Shown: positions 52,064 to 61,110, counted from the first letter of the stretch. The stretch is DNA of 63,770 nucleotides from a bacterium (GCA_025774845.1 JALGZP010000032.1:17283-81052), one strand, 5' to 3'. A program made the numbers and translations. The notes: generated by a model not told the origin, from the sequence alone.

Positions 52064-53041
52064 CTAGGAGTAGTGTACTCTCTTCTCGATCAGTTTGCGC
52101 TGTACCAGTGTAAGCGTAAGCACGATGGCAAACAGCACCAGCGCAACGCAACTGGCGTAACCCATATCTCCGCCTGATTCAAACGCTTTCTCAAAGATGT
52201 AATAGACAAGCACCTTGGTTGTACCGAGCGGCCCTCCGACGGGCGAGCCGGTCATCAGATAGACGAGCGTAAAGACCTGGAAGGATACAATGGTGGTCAT
52301 GATCACAACATAAAAGGTCGTGGGAGAGATCAGAGGCCACGTTATCTTCCAGAATGTCTGGGTACGACCCGCACCGTCTATCTTGGCTGCTTCATAGTAC
52401 TCATTGGGTATGTTCTGGAGTCCCGCAAGGAATATCACGATGTTATACCCGATACCCCTCCACAGGTTGGTTATCGTAAGTGCAACCAGCGCCAGGCTGG
52501 GACCACCCATCCAGCGGGGCAGGGACAAACCGACCCTTCCCGCCAGAAGCGAGAAGATCCCCTCCGGTTCCTCAAGCCACATCAGCGGGTTGAGTCCGAT
52601 CAAGCCGACAAAGGAATTGAGGAGACCCAGTCTGGGGTGATAGATCCATTTCCACACGATCGCCACCGCGACGAGCGACGTGACGACGGGAAGGAAATAG
52701 ACAGTCCTGTATGCACCCAGGGCCCTGATCTTCTGGTTCAAGAGGACCGCAATGAAGAGCGACAGGAAGAGACTTACCGGGACCGTTCCGATGACAAAGT
52801 AGGAGGTGTTGACAAGCGCATTCCAGAACTCACTGTCGGACAAGAGCATCCAGTACTGGGAGAGGCCTGAAAAGCCGACTATCTTCCCCATCATCACGTA
52901 GTAGAAACTGACGGCAAACGCTGCGATTATCGGAAGTACCCGGAAGACAATTATGATCGTCCCGGCAGGCGCTATATATGCGAGAGCACGGAATAACTCC
53001 CTGAATCGCTTGGACCTTGCCTGGCTTCCAGGACTACTCAA
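52064..53041 (-). CDS. ABC sugar-type permease (MalF/UgpA-like)
   Basis: The partner permease: about 325 residues and six helices, with AYIAPAGTIIIVFRVLPIIA at the N-terminus, VYFLPVVTSLVAVAIVWKW, and the EAA loop EYYEAAKIDGAGRTQTFWKI (about 232-251). I place the start at TTG 53041 (AAGGAG about 10 nt upstream); an alternative GTG at 53095 has no binding site and overlaps the upstream metallo-beta-lactamase gene by 32 nt. It pairs with the MalG-like protein to import a carbohydrate or glycerophospho-type solute. Confidence 0.9.
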   Translation of the reverse strand: MSSPGSQARSKRFRELFRALAYIAPAGTIIIVFRVLPIIAAFAVSFYYVMMGKIVGFSGLSQYWMLLSDSEFWNALVNTSYFVIGTVPVSLFLSLFIAVLLNQKIRALGAYRTVYFLPVVTSLVAVAIVWKWIYHPRLGLLNSFVGLIGLNPLMWLEEPEGIFSLLAGRVGLSLPRWMGGPSLALVALTITNLWRGIGYNIVIFLAGLQNIPNEYYEAAKIDGAGRTQTFWKITWPLISPTTFYVVIMTTIVSFQVFTLVYLMTGSPVGGPLGTTKVLVYYIFEKAFESGGDMGYASCVALVLFAIVLTLTLVQRKLIEKRVHYS

Positions 53042-53063
53042 TATGGCCTTGCTCCTTGGCAAC

Positions 53064-54311
53064 TCATTTCCAGGTCCATACAGTGAACGTCTCACCGTCT
53101 GTGGTGACGGTCACGTGTCCATCCCGCGCCTCATCTGTCCTGCTCGCGTTTCGGTAAGCGAAACCTGAGACGAAGTAGTCGACTTTATATTCATCGAGTA
53201 GGTTTATCACGGTTTGATCAAACACGCCAGGGTTTTCCTCAAGCGAGTTGGGAATCATCCCGACGCGCGGGGTCGCAATCGCGAGGAATTCCTCAGAACT
53301 CGCGTCATCATTGGCGTGATGACCTACCTTGAGAATGTCACAGTCCAGCTCTCTACCGTACGTCTTGACCATCCGCTGCTCGACAAACTCCTCTGCATCG
53401 GCATTCAGCATGATATCAACCTGGCCGTAGGATATCTTGATCACGGGTGAGTCACAGTTGGTCTCATCACCATCCTGGTCCGGTGTGAACAGACGGCCGG
53501 CTCCCGCACTCAGGATCTTCACATCCACGTCATGTTCTTCATCCCACTTGAGAAAGTCCGTATCCGCGTTCGTTTGTCCCTCAACCAGGCTGTCCACCGG
53601 TACCCCTGTTTCCGCCAGCTTGGTACCCAGGTTCTCAAGCACGCGTGAGTACGGCATTGCAGGAGTCAGGAATGTCGTGCTGGTGTAAAACCCGAGGAGA
53701 TTCAGGAAACCACCGTAGTGGTCGCCATGATTGTGCGTTGCAATCATGTAATCTATACCGCCGGGCCGCGGGATGCCACGGCTTTCAAGGAAGGCGAAGA
53801 CGTCCCCGGAATGGGGGTAATCCCCCAGGTCGCCATAACCCGCATCGACAATCACAGTTGTACCGCCCGGGAACTCAAGAAAGTGACAGTCCCCCCAGCC
53901 CACATCCACCATGGTGTACACCAGGTTCTCGGCATCGGGGGTTTCATCGACGACGAAGATTATCTCATCACCGGTTGATGTGTTCCCTGCACGGTCGGTG
54001 GCAACTATCCTCATATAGTACTCGCCCGGACCGACATCTATAAGGTCAACATAGTGGTTTCTGCCGCCATCGGAGACATGATAGCCATAGTGATCGTAGA
54101 CCCCTGTGCGTGTGCCGTAAAGAAGTACGCAACTTGCGTCTTCGTTGGTCGTCCAGGACACACGGCCATTGCTCTCGCTGGCCGATGGAATCCACGGCGC
54201 AGTAATATCAGGTTCCAGAACAGAAGTGTCCTTCTCGGCACACCCGTTCAGTATTAAGCATGTAACAAAGACCAGGAGCCCCAGGAACTTCAGCCTTGCA
54301 TCAAACCGCAT
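53064..54311 (-). CDS. ComEC/Rec2-like metallo-beta-lactamase lipoprotein
   Basis: A 415-residue exported lipoprotein (signal ending LILNGC). Residues about 40-125 are a fibronectin-III-like domain (RVSWTTNEDASCVLLYGTRT, EYYMRIVATDRAGNTS). Residues about 130-415 are a metallo-beta-lactamase fold of the ComEC C-terminal type: VYTMVDVGWGDCHFLEFPGG, VIVDAGYGD, the metal motif THNHGDHYGG (about 196-205), VDIMLNADAEE and KVGHHANDDASSEEF. It lacks the membrane channel of ComEC, so it is a secreted hydrolase, possibly a nuclease or phosphodiesterase. ATG at 54311 has GGGGG upstream. First gene of a ten-gene leftward run. Confidence 0.85.
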   Translation of the reverse strand: MRFDARLKFLGLLVFVTCLILNGCAEKDTSVLEPDITAPWIPSASESNGRVSWTTNEDASCVLLYGTRTGVYDHYGYHVSDGGRNHYVDLIDVGPGEYYMRIVATDRAGNTSTGDEIIFVVDETPDAENLVYTMVDVGWGDCHFLEFPGGTTVIVDAGYGDLGDYPHSGDVFAFLESRGIPRPGGIDYMIATHNHGDHYGGFLNLLGFYTSTTFLTPAMPYSRVLENLGTKLAETGVPVDSLVEGQTNADTDFLKWDEEHDVDVKILSAGAGRLFTPDQDGDETNCDSPVIKISYGQVDIMLNADAEEFVEQRMVKTYGRELDCDILKVGHHANDDASSEEFLAIATPRVGMIPNSLEENPGVFDQTVINLLDEYKVDYFVSGFAYRNASRTDEARDGHVTVTTDGETFTVWTWK

Positions 54312-54343
54312 CACCAATCCCCCTCTCTTTGGAGCAGTCCCTC

Positions 54344-54372
54344 TTGACTATGTCCCAAAGCATACCTAAAAT
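54344..54372 (+). promoter_or_regulatory. Promoter of the M16 peptidase gene
   Basis: TTGACT (54344-54349), 17-bp spacer and TAAAAT (54367-54372), about 38 bp upstream of the ATG at 54410, in the divergent gap with the metallo-beta-lactamase gene. Confidence 0.7.
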
Positions 54373-54409
54373 CAATTGAAAAGTTGGATTCTCAGGTCAA
54401 GGAGGGAAC

Positions 54410-57121
54410 ATGGTTTCAGTATTCAAGCGCGCCGCAGCGGTAACGCTACTGATCGTTCCGCTGCTGATGGTACCCACAGCAATGCTCTATGCCGCCAGGT
54501 CGGTGGTACTCGAAAACGGGCTTCAGGTGATAGCCGAAGAGATGCGTGTCTCGCCCTTGGTAGCGGTTTCGGTGATGTACAGGGTGGGGTCGCGAAACGA
54601 GGTAGCCGGAAAGACAGGGGTTTCCCACTTTGTGGAGCACATGCTCTTTAATGGGACCGAGAAGTATCCCGAGGATGCAGCCGGTAAGGAAATACTGAAG
54701 AATGGTGGGATTCCGGCCGGCGAGACCTACTGGGATTACACGCATTTCGGGGGAGTGATGCCGAGTGACAAGGTCGACAACCTTCTCGATATAGAGGCCG
54801 ACCGCATGGCGAATGCCATCGTTGATTCTCAGAGCGTCGAAGATGAGCGGGACATAATACTCGAAGAACTGGCGATGAGGGGTGAAGCCCCCATCATGGT
54901 GATGCTTGAAGACCTGTTTGCGACGGCGTTTAAGATCCACCCGTACCACCACTGGTGGCCGGGCGGTTACTTTACCGACGTCGATCATATGGAAGCCGGA
55001 TACGTGCGGGAGTTCTACGAGACATATTACCGGCCTTCCAATGCGGTTGTCTCGGTCGTGGGCAATATAGATGAAGAGGAAGCCATTGAAAAGGTCAGAC
55101 AACACTTTGAGGGGATCGAGGCTGGGGAGCTTCCCGCATGGACATCACCGGTAGAGCCGAGGCAGCAGGGCTTGAGACGTGCTACCGTCCGCGGAGATGC
55201 GACCGAGGGACGGATCATGGTCTTCTTTAAGGGGCCCGCATATGGAACCAGGGATTTTGAGATCGGCACCGTGCTGTCGACCCTGCTCGGGGGCGGCAGG
55301 TCAAGTGTGCTGACCCGCGAAGTTGTCGATGCCGGTATGGCCACCGAGGCGGCACTTGTTCAACTCCCGGCAGTGGATCCATTCGGGTTCCTGCTCATAG
55401 CGTCGGTTGAGGAAGGCGGTGACCTCAAGGCCAGCGAGAGGGCAATCTACGACGCCATCGAGGAATTCAAGACCGACGGCCCGGATGAGGACAGAGTGAG
55501 AATGGCGAAGACCAGAATTGAGGGAATGACAGTTCTCGGCAGGCAGACACCGAGGGCAAGGGCCTTCGAGCTTGCCTCTGCAGCCGCCATGGGTGATTGG
55601 ACTTATGCTGACAGTGTCGTTGAGAACCTGAAATCGGTAACACCCGGGGAAGTCGCGGACGTTGCACGCAGATACCTCGACTGGGATACGGCCACGATCG
55701 GATGGCTGATCCCCCGGACATCGGAGCTCGACACGGAGGACTTGATAGGTCTCGCACCACCTGTCGTGCCACCGGTCTGCGGCCTGCTGGGTGAGTCCGG
55801 ACTCGTTTCACCGGGTTTCGCCGTGACCTTTTCGGATGCAGTACTCGAGGAATTGCCCAATGGTGTGAGGGTTGTCCTCAAGGAAGATCATACGCTTCCC
55901 GTCGTCGGCGTAAGAGCCTACACGCTTGCCGGATCTGCGTACGAACCGGCTGGCAAATCAGGGCTGGCGAGGCTAACGGCCAAGACGCTTGCAATGGGGT
56001 CGGGTGACTTCCCATATGAGTACCTTTATGAAAAGATCGAGAGTCTGGGGAGCAATATATCCGTGAGCACCGACATCGAGCGAGCCTACCTGGGAACATC
56101 GGTGCTGTCCGCATACGGTGACGAGGCCTGCCGTATCATCTGTGATCTCCTGACCGCGCCGTCCTTCAGATCAAAGGACTTTGAGCGCGCCCGGCGGGAA
56201 GTTCTCTCGGATATCAGCCAGATTGAAGAGGATGCTGCAGACCTGGGCCTGATCAGGTTCAGAAAGTACTTCTACTCCGGGCATCCTTACTCCCGGCCGG
56301 AGGCGGGTTCACGAGCTGAAGCCGGGGGTCTCGGGATAAGAGATGTTAAGAGCTTCTACTCGAAGCAATGGTCACCGGAGGGGACGGTCCTTGCGGTGGT
56401 CGGGGATTTCGATACCCAGGAAATGCTTGAGGTTCTGAGGAAACGGCTCGCGGGCTGGGAGAGCAAGGGTAGTCCGGACATTTACATTCCTCCAGTCGAT
56501 GTCACGTCCGGTTTCTCCCAGTACGTGGAGACCTTGCCTCAGAAGAGGCAGATCAAGATTTACTGGGGTATGCAGGGCCCGGGTATTAAGGACCCGGACT
56601 TCGAGACATTTCAGGTGATGAACTTCATCTTCGGCGCCGGAGCATTCGGCTCACGCCTGTTCGACAGGATCCGCGAGGAAGAGGCGCTGGCCTACGTGGT
56701 CAATTCAGCAGCCGATCTTACAAGCCAACCTGGTGCGATGTACATCCATCTCGGGACGAGACCCAAGAACGTCGGTGCTGCCATTGAAGCCGTCAGGGAA
56801 GAGATCGAAAGAATGGCGGGCGAGGATGTCACCGATGAGGAGATGGAACTGACGAAGAACTTTCTCAAGTCCATCCTTCCTTTCAGGATGCAGACGTACT
56901 TCCAGATAGCGGCGCAACTGGGGGACATCGTTTTCTTCGACCTCCCGATGGATTACTACGACACCCAGGCGAACCGGCTCGAGAAGATCACCAAGCAGGA
57001 TGTGCTCGATGCAGCCGCGAAGTATCTTGATCCCGACAACTCCTGCATGGTTGTAGTGGGGGCCGTCGATGAAAACCTCAAACCGGTAAGACCAACAGCC
57101 AGGACTTCCTATGGACGATGA
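54410..57121 (+). CDS. Secreted M16-family zinc metallopeptidase (two-repeat, pitrilysin-like)
   Basis: A 903-residue exported protease. After a signal peptide (about 1-29), the active N-terminal repeat has the inverted zinc motif HFVEH (73-77; Glu76 catalytic) and a downstream third ligand in VEDERDIILEE (about Glu152). The second repeat (about 460-890) is the inactive half with the FGSRLFDRIREEEALAYVV substrate-clamp motif. Length fits a single-chain pair of M16 halves. Such enzymes degrade unfolded peptides in the periplasm. ATG has AAGGAGGG upstream and a consensus promoter precedes it. The lipoprotein gene at 57144 follows by 22 nt. Confidence 0.94.
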   Translation: MVSVFKRAAAVTLLIVPLLMVPTAMLYAARSVVLENGLQVIAEEMRVSPLVAVSVMYRVGSRNEVAGKTGVSHFVEHMLFNGTEKYPEDAAGKEILKNGGIPAGETYWDYTHFGGVMPSDKVDNLLDIEADRMANAIVDSQSVEDERDIILEELAMRGEAPIMVMLEDLFATAFKIHPYHHWWPGGYFTDVDHMEAGYVREFYETYYRPSNAVVSVVGNIDEEEAIEKVRQHFEGIEAGELPAWTSPVEPRQQGLRRATVRGDATEGRIMVFFKGPAYGTRDFEIGTVLSTLLGGGRSSVLTREVVDAGMATEAALVQLPAVDPFGFLLIASVEEGGDLKASERAIYDAIEEFKTDGPDEDRVRMAKTRIEGMTVLGRQTPRARAFELASAAAMGDWTYADSVVENLKSVTPGEVADVARRYLDWDTATIGWLIPRTSELDTEDLIGLAPPVVPPVCGLLGESGLVSPGFAVTFSDAVLEELPNGVRVVLKEDHTLPVVGVRAYTLAGSAYEPAGKSGLARLTAKTLAMGSGDFPYEYLYEKIESLGSNISVSTDIERAYLGTSVLSAYGDEACRIICDLLTAPSFRSKDFERARREVLSDISQIEEDAADLGLIRFRKYFYSGHPYSRPEAGSRAEAGGLGIRDVKSFYSKQWSPEGTVLAVVGDFDTQEMLEVLRKRLAGWESKGSPDIYIPPVDVTSGFSQYVETLPQKRQIKIYWGMQGPGIKDPDFETFQVMNFIFGAGAFGSRLFDRIREEEALAYVVNSAADLTSQPGAMYIHLGTRPKNVGAAIEAVREEIERMAGEDVTDEEMELTKNFLKSILPFRMQTYFQIAAQLGDIVFFDLPMDYYDTQANRLEKITKQDVLDAAAKYLDPDNSCMVVVGAVDENLKPVRPTARTSYGR

Positions 57122-57143
57122 GCAGGCTGTGGGAGCGTGGTAA

Positions 57144-57848
57144 GTGAAGTATATTGTGAAACTCAGCGTGCGGCTGGCGCTTCTCGGGATGCTTTTGATA
57201 GCCGGATGTCACTCGGCGTGCTTCCAGACGGCGAAGATAAGAAACGGCACGAATGCAACATTCGGGATCACGAAGATAGACGCCGCCGACAATCCAGATA
57301 TATCGGACTATTCGATCTTCATGAAAGGTGAAGTCGGCAGGCAGGCACGACGGTCCCGACCCGGTTACAGTCTTGGTCTGACTTTCGCGATACCGACAAA
57401 GAACAGGTCCCGCAATACCTTCACGAGCCGCGATCCTGAAGTTGAGATGTTTCCCAATGAATGGGCGGGTGTCTTCCCGGAGTTCAAGCTTCAGATGCCG
57501 CGGGTTCTCCCGGTCGACGCCGCCGTCGATTTCCGGATGATAGGGTATCTGCCCGAGAGGGTGGCGCTCCTCCTGAGCTATGATATCGTGGATTTCCTCG
57601 CCCTCTACGGGAGTCTGTCGTACAACGTCGCGGTTGCTCCGCAGATGGCCCTGGGTACCGAAGTGAACTTGACCAAGAGATTTTCGGTACTCCTTGAATA
57701 CACATCGTGGCTTGCCGACCACGACTACCCGGATGAATATTCCGGTCCGGCGATCAAGCGTCCGTACTCGGTGGGAATCGCCCTGGCATACCACTGGCCC
57801 AGAGCACCGGAGCCGTACGACTCCCGCAGGTTCACCTCCGCCCCTTAG
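57144..57848 (+). CDS. Lipoprotein with beta-barrel-like C-terminal part, unknown function
   Basis: A 234-residue exported lipoprotein: GTG start, signal segment ending LLIAGC (about residue 22). The rest alternates hydrophobic and polar residues (GYSLGLTFAIPTK, FPEFKLQMPRVLPVDAAVDF, VALLLSYDIVDFLALYGSLSYN, FSVLLEYTSWLADH, YSVGIALAYHW), consistent with a small barrel or a beta-sandwich in the outer membrane. No family recognised. It is probably cotranscribed with the M16 peptidase. Confidence 0.65.
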   Translation: MKYIVKLSVRLALLGMLLIAGCHSACFQTAKIRNGTNATFGITKIDAADNPDISDYSIFMKGEVGRQARRSRPGYSLGLTFAIPTKNRSRNTFTSRDPEVEMFPNEWAGVFPEFKLQMPRVLPVDAAVDFRMIGYLPERVALLLSYDIVDFLALYGSLSYNVAVAPQMALGTEVNLTKRFSVLLEYTSWLADHDYPDEYSGPAIKRPYSVGIALAYHWPRAPEPYDSRRFTSAP

Positions 57849-57935
57849 AGGGAGTCGATTTTGCTTTCATTTCGCAGCGTCCCGGCATACAATCAGATGG
57901 TTTAGAATGACTACAGTGCCAAGACAAGGGGTATC

Positions 57936-58421
57936 GTGATGAGCGCGTTCAAGATTGTACCTTTGGATGATCAGTACCGGACATGGGCCAAGAAACTGAT
58001 TGAGGATAACTGGGGTTCAACAGAGATCGTGACCCGGGGCAAGGTGCACGACACGGCGGAGCTCCCGGGGTTCGTAGGACTCTGGCGGCACGGGCCCGCC
58101 GGGCTTGTCACGTATAGAATCGACGGCGAGCAGTGTGAGATCATGAGCCTCGACAGCCTGGTTGAGGGCGTCGGTATCGCCAGCGGTCTTATAGACGCGG
58201 TCCGGGAGGTCGCTATCGACAAGAAGTGCAAGCGCCTCTGGCTGATAACGACAAATGACAATCAGGCAGCAGTTGACTTCTATCAGAGCCGCGGATTCGA
58301 AGTGGCTGCCGTTCACAAGGATGCACTGAAGGAAACCCGGCGACTCAAACCGGAACTCCCTGAAACCGGAATCGACGGGATTCCCCTTACCGATGAGATA
58401 GAGCTCCAGGCGGCGCTCTGA
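57936..58421 (+). CDS. GNAT-family N-acetyltransferase
   Basis: A 161-residue acetyltransferase-fold protein. Strands QCEIMSLDSLVEGVGIASGL (about 67-86) hold a modified CoA-binding loop (EGVGIA in place of Q/RxxGxG/A). Downstream, LWLITTNDNQAAVDFYQSRGFEVAAVH is the characteristic GNAT strand-helix-strand. Start GTG 57936 or ATG 57939, both usable with AAGGGG upstream. The substrate is unknown. A second, larger GNAT gene follows by about 50 nt. Confidence 0.85.
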   Translation: MMSAFKIVPLDDQYRTWAKKLIEDNWGSTEIVTRGKVHDTAELPGFVGLWRHGPAGLVTYRIDGEQCEIMSLDSLVEGVGIASGLIDAVREVAIDKKCKRLWLITTNDNQAAVDFYQSRGFEVAAVHKDALKETRRLKPELPETGIDGIPLTDEIELQAAL

Positions 58422-58472
58422 CCGCGAGACCGGCCGGAGCTCGACTACCCGCGTCGCCGAAGGAGGCCGAAG

Positions 58473-59321
58473 ATGCCTTCAGTCGAAGTACGCGAGATGA
58501 AGCAGGATGACGAGTACTTCGTAAGCACCTGCACCCATATCAATGAATCGGAGGAGATCGATACCTGCGGGCAGGCGCGTCTCGCCTGGCTTGAAGACAA
58601 GCGCGCCGTGGGCTTAAGGGTAGTGGTCGCAATCGTAGACGGCAACCACGCCGGATTCATCTACATCATGCCCATAGAAGTGTCACCCTGGGGGCCTATC
58701 GGGAAGAACCTGATGGCTATCACGTGTCTCTTCGTGAAGGAAGACCTGAAGGGCCGGGGTGCCGGACGGGCTCTGCTTGCGGCCGCCGAGGCCGAAGCAC
58801 GGCTCCAGGGTAAGAAGGCTCTGGTTGTAACGGCTTACTACCATGATTTCTGGTTCATGCCGGCGGAGTACTTCGAGGAGTTCGGCTTCACGGTTGCGGT
58901 GGCCAGGGGGGATGACGGCAGTACGATCAGCAAGGGTCGTCTTCAGGATAGTGAGGTTCTCAAGGGCGAGGCTATCCTGTGGAAGGTCCTTGACCCGTCT
59001 GCAAGAGCACCTGAGTTTCTCAGGAGGAACTACGAGTTCCGGGGGGTGCCGGATAAGGTCGTGGTCGACCTTTTCTACAATACATTCTGCCAGACAAGCA
59101 ACATCGAAGCCCGGCGGGTCCGTGAGGTTGCCTCCGAATTCGGAGACCGTGTGATACTCAACGAACACCCAGCCGAAGACAGGCCGGCTCTTATGGTGCA
59201 CCAGACCCCGCGTGGGATATTTGTAAACGGCAGGGAGATCTTCTGGGGCTATGAGGCTCCCAGGGATGGTATCCGGGAAGCGATTTCAGAGGCCCTTGAA
59301 TCCGGCCCGGAGCAGGCCTAA
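58473..59321 (+). CDS. GNAT acetyltransferase fused to a YoaP-like domain
   Basis: A 282-residue two-domain protein. Residues about 1-165 are a GNAT domain with CLFVKEDLKGRGAGRALLAA (about 90-109) as the acetyl-CoA loop. Residues about 185-275 match the YoaP-like thioredoxin-fold module: VVVDLFYNTFCQTSNIEARR (with a single Cys), VILNEHPAEDR, GIFVNGREIFWGYEAPRDGI. The single-Cys active site (FCQTS) suggests a thiol-reactive rather than disulfide-exchanging role. ATG at 58473 has GGAGG upstream. Family members are common in Firmicutes and anaerobes; no substrate is established. Confidence 0.88.
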   Translation: MPSVEVREMKQDDEYFVSTCTHINESEEIDTCGQARLAWLEDKRAVGLRVVVAIVDGNHAGFIYIMPIEVSPWGPIGKNLMAITCLFVKEDLKGRGAGRALLAAAEAEARLQGKKALVVTAYYHDFWFMPAEYFEEFGFTVAVARGDDGSTISKGRLQDSEVLKGEAILWKVLDPSARAPEFLRRNYEFRGVPDKVVVDLFYNTFCQTSNIEARRVREVASEFGDRVILNEHPAEDRPALMVHQTPRGIFVNGREIFWGYEAPRDGIREAISEALESGPEQA

Positions 59322-59391
59322 TCACGTTGACTTTTGGGTGGCGCATGGGATAGCTTCCACACACGGAACCAACTTACCAGGAGGTGGATAC

Positions 59392-59730
59392 ATGGTGGTA
59401 GGCAGGGTCGGCGACGTGGCTCCGGCTGAGATACTCGAGAAAGGCGTAAAAGGCGTTGGCATGAAAGTCCTGATATCAGAGATGGACGGCGCACCCAACT
59501 TCGTGTTGCGGGTATTTGATATCGAACCCGGGGGGCACACGCCCTATCATACCCATGATTGGGAACACGAGATCTACGTGCTGGAAGGCACCGGAGCCGT
59601 CAAGCAGGGAGATGAGGAGCACCCTCTTGAGAAAGACTCATTTGCACTCATAGTCCCGGGGGAGGAACACCAGTTCCTTAACAAGGGAGATGGGGTATTC
59701 CGGTTCACTTGCGTAGTTCCAAAGCTGTAG
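59392..59730 (+). CDS. Small cupin-domain protein
   Basis: A 112-residue single cupin barrel. The first motif GGHTPYHTHDWEHEIYVLEG (about 45-64) supplies three His and one Glu, and the second motif PGEEHQFLNKGD (about 88-99) supplies the last His. ATG 59392 has AGGAGG at 7 nt. Metal binding is near certain, the ligand or reaction is not. Stand-alone cupins of this kind often serve as dioxygenases, isomerases or sensors. It lies 27 nt before an orphan PTS EIIA gene. Confidence 0.88.
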   Translation: MVVGRVGDVAPAEILEKGVKGVGMKVLISEMDGAPNFVLRVFDIEPGGHTPYHTHDWEHEIYVLEGTGAVKQGDEEHPLEKDSFALIVPGEEHQFLNKGDGVFRFTCVVPKL

Positions 59731-59757
59731 CGAACCGGACGGCCACCAAAGAACGAC

Positions 59758-60207
59758 ATGAAAGTCTCGAGCCTGGTAGTCCCCGAGAGAATCATAGACC
59801 TGAAGTCGCGTACCAAGAACGAGGTCCTGCGAGAGCTCTTCCGTGTCATCGAGAAGGCACCCGAGATAACCGACGGTAAGGATTTCGAGCAATCGATCAT
59901 CGAGCGGGAGAACGTCCTCACAACGGGCATTGGTTTTGAAATAGCAGTCCCCCATGTTCAGCTTCACTCCGTCCGCAACTTCGTGATGGCCATCGGAAGA
60001 TGTGAAGAGGGTATCGACTTCGATTCGCTTGACGGAAGACCCGTCAAACTCATCATCATGATAGCTTCATCCGACAAGCAGGAACGGAATGAATTCCTCA
60101 AGGTCCTCGGAAAGGTGGTCCTGCTCTTTAAGGACGATTCATTCCGTAAGAAGGTGCTCCGCGCATCCGACCCGGAGCAGGTTATGGCGGTCATCAAAGG
60201 TAGCTAG
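59758..60207 (+). CDS. PTS EIIA-type (fructose/nitrogen class) protein
   Basis: A 149-residue PTS_EIIA type-2 domain. The phospho-acceptor is His in GFEIAVPHVQLHSV (about residue 64), with the preceding IIERENVLTTGIG typical of EIIA-Fru/EIIA-Ntr. DRxx-type C-terminal segments (FKDDSFRKKVLRASDPEQVM) complete the domain. No EI, HPr or sugar permease is in the window, so it is probably a regulatory EIIA-Ntr-like protein rather than a sugar transporter part. It ends 7 nt from the convergent permease gene. Confidence 0.88.
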   Translation: MKVSSLVVPERIIDLKSRTKNEVLRELFRVIEKAPEITDGKDFEQSIIERENVLTTGIGFEIAVPHVQLHSVRNFVMAIGRCEEGIDFDSLDGRPVKLIIMIASSDKQERNEFLKVLGKVVLLFKDDSFRKKVLRASDPEQVMAVIKGS

Positions 60208-60213
60208 CCCGCG

Positions 60214-61110
60214 TCAGTCTTTCTCTTCCCTCCGGTAGTGTTTGCCCACCGCGGCCGGCCCCACCGATCTGCCGATCACACCGGCCAGAGCCACTATCGT
60301 TAGGACATAGGGTATCACCTGGAAGATCTGGGGCGGCAATCCCCCTCTCCCCTGCAAGGTCTCCTGAAGCGCATCAGCAAACCCGAAAAGCAATGATGCC
60401 GCCATCGCACCGAGGGGATTCCACTTGCCGAATATCAGGGCCGCAAGCGCTATGAATCCCTGTCCCGATGTCATGTTCTTTGCAAACGAACCTGAGAAGA
60501 AGGGAAGATACGCACCGCCGAGTCCTGCACACACGCCGCTCATTACTACGGCGAAAAATCGCGTCCGGTTCACATCGATACCCTGGGTATCGGCTGCCCT
60601 CGGATGCTCACCCACTGCACGTAATCTTAAGCCCGGGACGGTGAAGTATGAGAAGACATAGGCGAGGCCTACTACCAGAAACGCCATGTATACCAGCGGA
60701 ATGAAAGATCCCCATACCGGAAGCCGGTCGGCTGGACCAAGCGAGAACGACCGTTCACCGCTTACGCAAACCTGGCAGAGGAATATCGTGCCGCCGACAC
60801 CGAGCATGTTTATGGCAACACCGGATATGATCTGGTTGGCCCGCAGAGTTATTGTTGCGATTGCGTGGAGATAGCCCACGAGCCCGCCGACGATTGCAGC
60901 CCCCAGTACTCCGAGCCAGGGATTGTGTGTGAAGACCGATATTATCGCTCCACTGAAGGCACCGAAGAGCATCATGCCTTCAAGCCCGATGTTGATCACA
61001 CCTGCCCGCTCGCTGAAGAAGCCGCCGGTACTCGCAAAGATCAGGGGTACGGATTTCCTTATCGTCGCCAGAAAGAGCGAGACACTGAAAACCGATAAGA
61101 ACTCATTCAC
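60214..61110 (-). CDS. BMP/nucleoside-type ABC importer permease (second subunit)
   Basis: A 298-residue membrane permease of the branched-chain/BMP-type importer class, with about eight helices. Landmarks are STGGFFSERAGVINIGLEGM (about 27-46), where NIGLEGM is the family signature, GEHPRAADTQGIDVNRTRF (the ATPase-coupling loop) and FAVVMSGVCAGLGGAYL. It overlaps the partner permease gene by 8 nt. Homologous complexes import nucleosides (BmpCDEFG, YufOPQ-type); the actual substrate is set by a binding protein not in view. Confidence 0.92.
   Translation of the reverse strand: MNEFLSVFSVSLFLATIRKSVPLIFASTGGFFSERAGVINIGLEGMMLFGAFSGAIISVFTHNPWLGVLGAAIVGGLVGYLHAIATITLRANQIISGVAINMLGVGGTIFLCQVCVSGERSFSLGPADRLPVWGSFIPLVYMAFLVVGLAYVFSYFTVPGLRLRAVGEHPRAADTQGIDVNRTRFFAVVMSGVCAGLGGAYLPFFSGSFAKNMTSGQGFIALAALIFGKWNPLGAMAASLLFGFADALQETLQGRGGLPPQIFQVIPYVLTIVALAGVIGRSVGPAAVGKHYRREEKD

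Noticed and set aside
53064-54311. Full ComEC DNA channel
   Set aside because: Only the metallo-beta-lactamase-like domain with a lipoprotein signal and a fibronectin-III-like domain is present; the multi-helix competence domain and OB domain of ComEC are absent.
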